Shown here: positions 60,612 to 64,000 of the stretch, in pieces
Position numbering within the stretch: the stretch's first letter is position 1
Layout: every line of letters begins with the position of its first letter
Origin: Torymus aiolomorphi
Taxonomy: Eukaryota; Arthropoda; Insecta; Hymenoptera; Torymidae
NCBI GenBank assembly: GCA_036365515.1
Contig: CM070877.1
Span: 83,364,522-83,428,521, forward strand
DNA length: 64,000 nt
Direction: 5' to 3'
Program-made: the position numbers and the translations under genes
The notes under the pieces: model-generated
Told to the model about the DNA's origin: nothing
What the model saw: the letters and a program-made list of their open reading frames with translations, nothing else
The model's database searches: none

Positions 60612-62525
60612 ATGGCAAAGAGTGCTAAATTTGGAATATCATATTCAAGTAAAGCTCTTCCGATCAAGAATATCATCGCTGAGGTAGAAAGTAGTATGAG
60701 TAGTTTTAATCTAGAGTTTAAAAAATAATGTAGGAGTTCTTTAGTTAAAGTTATTGATAATTTTAAAAGAGAACATAGATTTGTTAATTATTTGAACAGT
60801 AATTTGTTGCATGAATTAAAAATAACGAAGAAATTCTTGAGAGAGAATCCGAATATGATCTTCCAAAAAGCAGATGAAGGAAATGTAACTGTAGTTTCAG
60901 ATAAAAGGGATTATATAAATAAAATTCAACTTATGTTGGATAATGATACCACTTACGTGAAAATTAGGAATCCACATATCAATAGACTACAAGATAAATT
61001 GAAAGAATTATTGATGCATTGGATAACAAAAGCGTATATTAAGGATAGTATGTTTAAATATTTAAAATGTAAAAATGGCACTGTAGCCAAATGTTATGGG
61101 CTTCCTCAGATTCACAAAGAACAGTTGACATATAGAATAATAATATCATCGATAAATTTTCCGACGTATAGACTTGCTAGATTTTTGTCTAATATATTGT
61201 TCAAGATAGTGGGTAAAACAAATTCATATATTAAAGGTAGTTGGAGTTTTTATGATATAATGACAGATATTATTATTCCGAATGATCATAGGATGGTATC
61301 ATTGGATGTAGTGTCTTTGTTTACAAATATACTTTTAGAGTTGTTGAATGATATTACACAAGATAAATGGTCTGAAATTAAAGTACACAGTAGTTTAACA
61401 AAAGATGAATTTATAAAGGCAGTTCATTTGGGTTTTAAAAACACAATTTTTTCTTTTGATAATAGTTTATATGAGCAAAGATATGGTTGTCCAATGGGAT
61501 CATGTTTGTCATCTGGTATAGCGAATTTAGTAATGGAAAAGTTGAAAAGTGTTGCTTTGTCTAAGTTGGTTTTTCAGCCAATTATTTTTAAAAGATATGT
61601 TGATGACATTTTTGCAGTTGTACCTGAATGTTTTGTCGATGAAATGGTGGATGTGTTTAATTCTATCCATGATAGAATTAAATTCACAAAAGAAGTTGAG
61701 AAAGATACTCAATTGAGTTTTTTAGATATTAGAGTCATTAGAGTTAATAATAATAGAGTGAAATTAGATTGTTATAGGAAACCTGCATGGTCAGGTAGAT
61801 TTTTAAATTTTGATTCTCACCACTAATTCGGAAACAAGACAGGTGCGATCAAGGGTGTCATTGACAGAGCGATTAAATTGTCACATAAGGATTTTAGGAA
61901 AAAGAATTTAAATTTAGTTAGAAAAACATTTATTAAGAATAGTTATCCGGTAAAATTTATTGATAAAATGATTGATGAGAGAGTGTGGGAAATTTATAAT
62001 GGTGGATTGAAGCAGCGGGTAGATAATCAAACAAGGAATAGAAATGGAAAGAACACATATTTTAGTTTACCGTATATTAGAGGTTTGTCGGAAAGGATTA
62101 GAAGAGTTTTTAGTAAACATAATATTCAAGTTTTCTTTAGAAACGATAATAATTTAGAAAGGTTATTTAGTAATTGTAAAGACAAGGATGATAAACGTTT
62201 AAAATCGGGAGTAGTTTATAAAATTAATTGTAGGGATTGTAATGGTTGTTATATTGGTCAAACGGGTCGATATTTGAAAAAGAGAATATATGAACATCAA
62301 TATAGTTTACGCAGCTCAAGTTGTACATCGGGTTTGTAAGAATATTGTTTAAATAGTTTGAATTCTTTCGATTTTGGGAGTGTGGATATTTTGGAACAGG
62401 GGATTAATAATAAATATAAGAGGGAAAGCCTTGAAAGTATTCACATTCTAAGAAATCGGAATAATGTAAATTTAATGATAGAGTCAAGTAAATTAGAGAA
62501 CATTTATCATTCTTTATTAATTTAA
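60612..62525 (+). pseudogene. Penelope-like reverse transcriptase with GIY-YIG endonuclease
   Basis: One frame from ATG 60,612 to TAA at 62,523, interrupted only by three TAA codons (60,726-60,728, 61,824-61,826, 62,337-62,339). RT landmarks: ADEGNVTVVSDK, YGLPQIHK, VSLDVVSLFTN, GCPMGSCLSSGIANLVME, the catalytic RYVDDIF and LSFLDIR. The C-terminal nuclease has VVYKINCRDCNGCYIGQTGR, matching the GIY-YIG fold with the zinc-binding CxxC seen in canonical Penelope proteins. The inverted left copy (60,262-60,453) has a sense codon where the third stop lies here, so that nonsense mutation is recent. Confidence 0.9.
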
Positions 62526-62594
62526 GTGAGAATGGAAAGTTGGAGAGGGGAAAGTGGATGGCGGTGGGGGTAAGAGAAAAGAAGGATGCATGAG

Positions 62595-62672
62595 GGTATA
62601 TAGGGAGGTGTATCGCGAGTTTCATTTCAGTCCCTGAGGAGGAGCCGGAGCGGGCTCGAAACGTTGGGCAAT
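62595..62672 (+). ncRNA. Hammerhead-ribozyme-like motif in the Penelope-like element
   Basis: CTGAGGA (62,634-62,640) fits the hammerhead core CUGANGA. It is followed by a GAGCC/GGCTC stem II with a GGAGC-type loop and then GAAAC (62,658-62,662). A GGGA/TCCC pairing could give stem I. Stem III and the cleavage triplet are not resolved. Hammerheads are known in Penelope-like terminal repeats. Confidence 0.45.
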
Positions 62673-62860
62673 TTGGTGGTGGGGGGCAGTCAGATCGTCC
62701 TTTGCTAACAAAGTTTTTTCCAGGTTTTAATTAAGTTTTTATTTCATATTCTGCGGGGGTGATTATAAACAAGGGCACTCTGACTGCCATAAATATTAAT
62801 TATTTTAATTTAATTTGCAAGATTGTAAGACCGATGGTAAAATTCTTATCAGTTTATATA

Positions 62861-63453
62861 AGTATTTCTATAATATGCTACAGTAATACTGTATAAGTAC
62901 TTTTTATAATTATTCAAATTATTTAATACAGAAAGTCAGACATGTTGCGGATAAAACTTTATAGTCAGTTAATCTTTATCGAATATTCACTAAAAATCAT
63001 ATTTTATACTACTTTAGATGAATTTAAAATTTAAAATTACTATCTTACTGTTAATGAATTAACTCGAACTGGAATTGTGAAACTGTTGATTAGAATGCGA
63101 TAGTACAGGTATTTAATTCAGTTATAAGATATCAAAATCGATAATTTTTCATATGGTTATTTTGTATGAAATAGATGATGTATTTTTGTCCAATTATTTT
63201 TTTTTAATTTCCAAAGTTCATATCAAACACATAATTTACACAGCTATTTTAATGTAAGCTTTCAATGTTCTGTTTTATTACATTATTTTGACGGGCTACA
63301 ATTCACAATTATTTTTCAATAAACTTAGTACAAATATTTTTATGGAATTTATGCAACGGCTTATCCGCAACATGTCTGATTTTCTGTATTAAATAATGTG
63401 AATCATTATAAAAAGTACTTATATAGTATTACTGTAGTAAATTATAGAAATAC
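62861..63453. mobile_element. MITE, ~590 bp, ~100-bp TIRs
   Basis: TAAGTATTTCTATAAT...TACAGTAATACT(G/A)TATAAG and its complement bound the element. The TIRs continue through AATACAGAAA(G/A)TCAGACATG. It is absent from the equivalent place on the left arm (near 59,880-59,930), so it inserted after the duplication. No coding content. Confidence 0.75.
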
Positions 63454-64000
63454 TTACATAATATTAAGAAACTAGTGATTCAAGATTAGAATGAATTTTT
63501 GATCCAGGTACCGGTAACTCTGATGTCAGTCAGTTATAATATCTATGCAGAAAATTCAAAGTAAGTAAAGTTTGCGCACATTGCTAAATATATTGTATGA
63601 AGTATTCGATAAATCAAATTAGTTTTTTAATGTACATTTACTGCTAATACAAAATTTTGTAGCAAGATAAGTGACATGAAGTCTTCAAATGATACTCAAT
63701 CGCAGAATAGATTACGGTTGCATGATTTAACATTTTTATGGTTTTTATCAATTTTTAATGTGCTGTAAAATTTTTTCCTTAGCTCTGGCCATAAACTTTG
63801 CTTTTTAAAATTAAAGTATTTGTCCAAAGAATTAAAAAAACTTTGGTGGAGAAATTTGTTACTGGCGTAGTCCTTACTTTTGGTCGATGAACGTATACCA
63901 AAAACCAACCAATCAGAGACTTCAAAAAGGGTCATGAAAAAAATACTACTATATTCTACAAATAAAATGCAAACTTTTTCCCAATCAATGTTCTATATAA

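Larger units (their letters stand above)
60045..62750 (+). mobile_element. Penelope-like element, 5' side replaced by an inverted copy of its 3' end
   Basis: Reverse transcriptase plus GIY-YIG nuclease define a Penelope-like element. The first ~550 bp are the inverted copy of its own 3' part, joined at 60,597/60,598. Inverted terminal copies are known in this class, but here the DNA outside is duplicated too, so a locus-scale inverted duplication is the better reading. Confidence 0.8.
62270..64000 (-). repeat. Right arm of the second inverted duplication, running off the window
   Basis: The complement of 59,356-60,597. The two arms still match at the window's end (AACATTGATTGGGAAAAAG), so the palindrome extends beyond 64,000. 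Confidence 0.8.

Overview
The window is repeat-dominated nuclear DNA from an animal, most likely an insect. Evidence: a spliced transposon gene, Polinton/Maverick capsid genes, Helitron, Penelope-like and non-LTR retroelements, AT-rich background and satellite arrays. I found no convincing host gene. The species cannot be told from the sequence. Almost everything is a mobile element, often one inserted into another. All alignments were made by eye, so repeat edges are accurate to a few bases at best unless stated.

Layout. 1-6.5 kb: a Helitron helicase fragment and two arrays of one ~118-bp satellite family in opposite orientations. 6,494-50,611: a composite bounded by inverted CAGGGTG termini, whose left terminal repeat carries a 90-bp tandem array. 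Nested in it are an 8.8-kb transposon with 860-bp TIRs and a broken XPG/FEN1-type nuclease gene (8,276-17,048, Academ-like, 3-bp target duplication confirmed by an empty paralogous site at 49.59 kb), a 2.5-kb foldback element (17.49-19.96 kb), and a 25.2-kb Polinton-type element (23,422-48,639). 51.9-58.6 kb: a 6.7-kb TIR element with a decayed protein gene of unknown class. 59.4-64 kb: a second large inverted duplication broken inside a Penelope-like element (RT plus GIY-YIG nuclease), with a hammerhead-like motif and a MITE.

The most interesting object is the Polinton-type element. It has a 6-bp target duplication (CTCATT) on both sides and termini starting AG, so it looks like a genuine insertion. 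Yet it is a giant head-to-head palindrome. About 10 kb of capsid-side sequence (terminal hairpin, unknown 305-aa protein, adenovirus-type protease, DIQGF-family protein, major capsid protein, basic core protein, penton-like protein, integrase, a 266-aa conserved protein and a pX-like protein) occurs on both arms. A third partial copy lies in the middle, between 13-bp direct repeats. No DNA polymerase B and no packaging ATPase is present. It resembles a copy-back (defective-interfering-like) viral genome that became fixed in a chromosome. The morphogenesis genes are packed with 1-17 nt gaps or a 4-nt overlap. The copies share some defects (integrase D to N, a major capsid frameshift) and differ mainly by one-base changes in homopolymer runs. 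Those differences could be real decay or long-read consensus errors.
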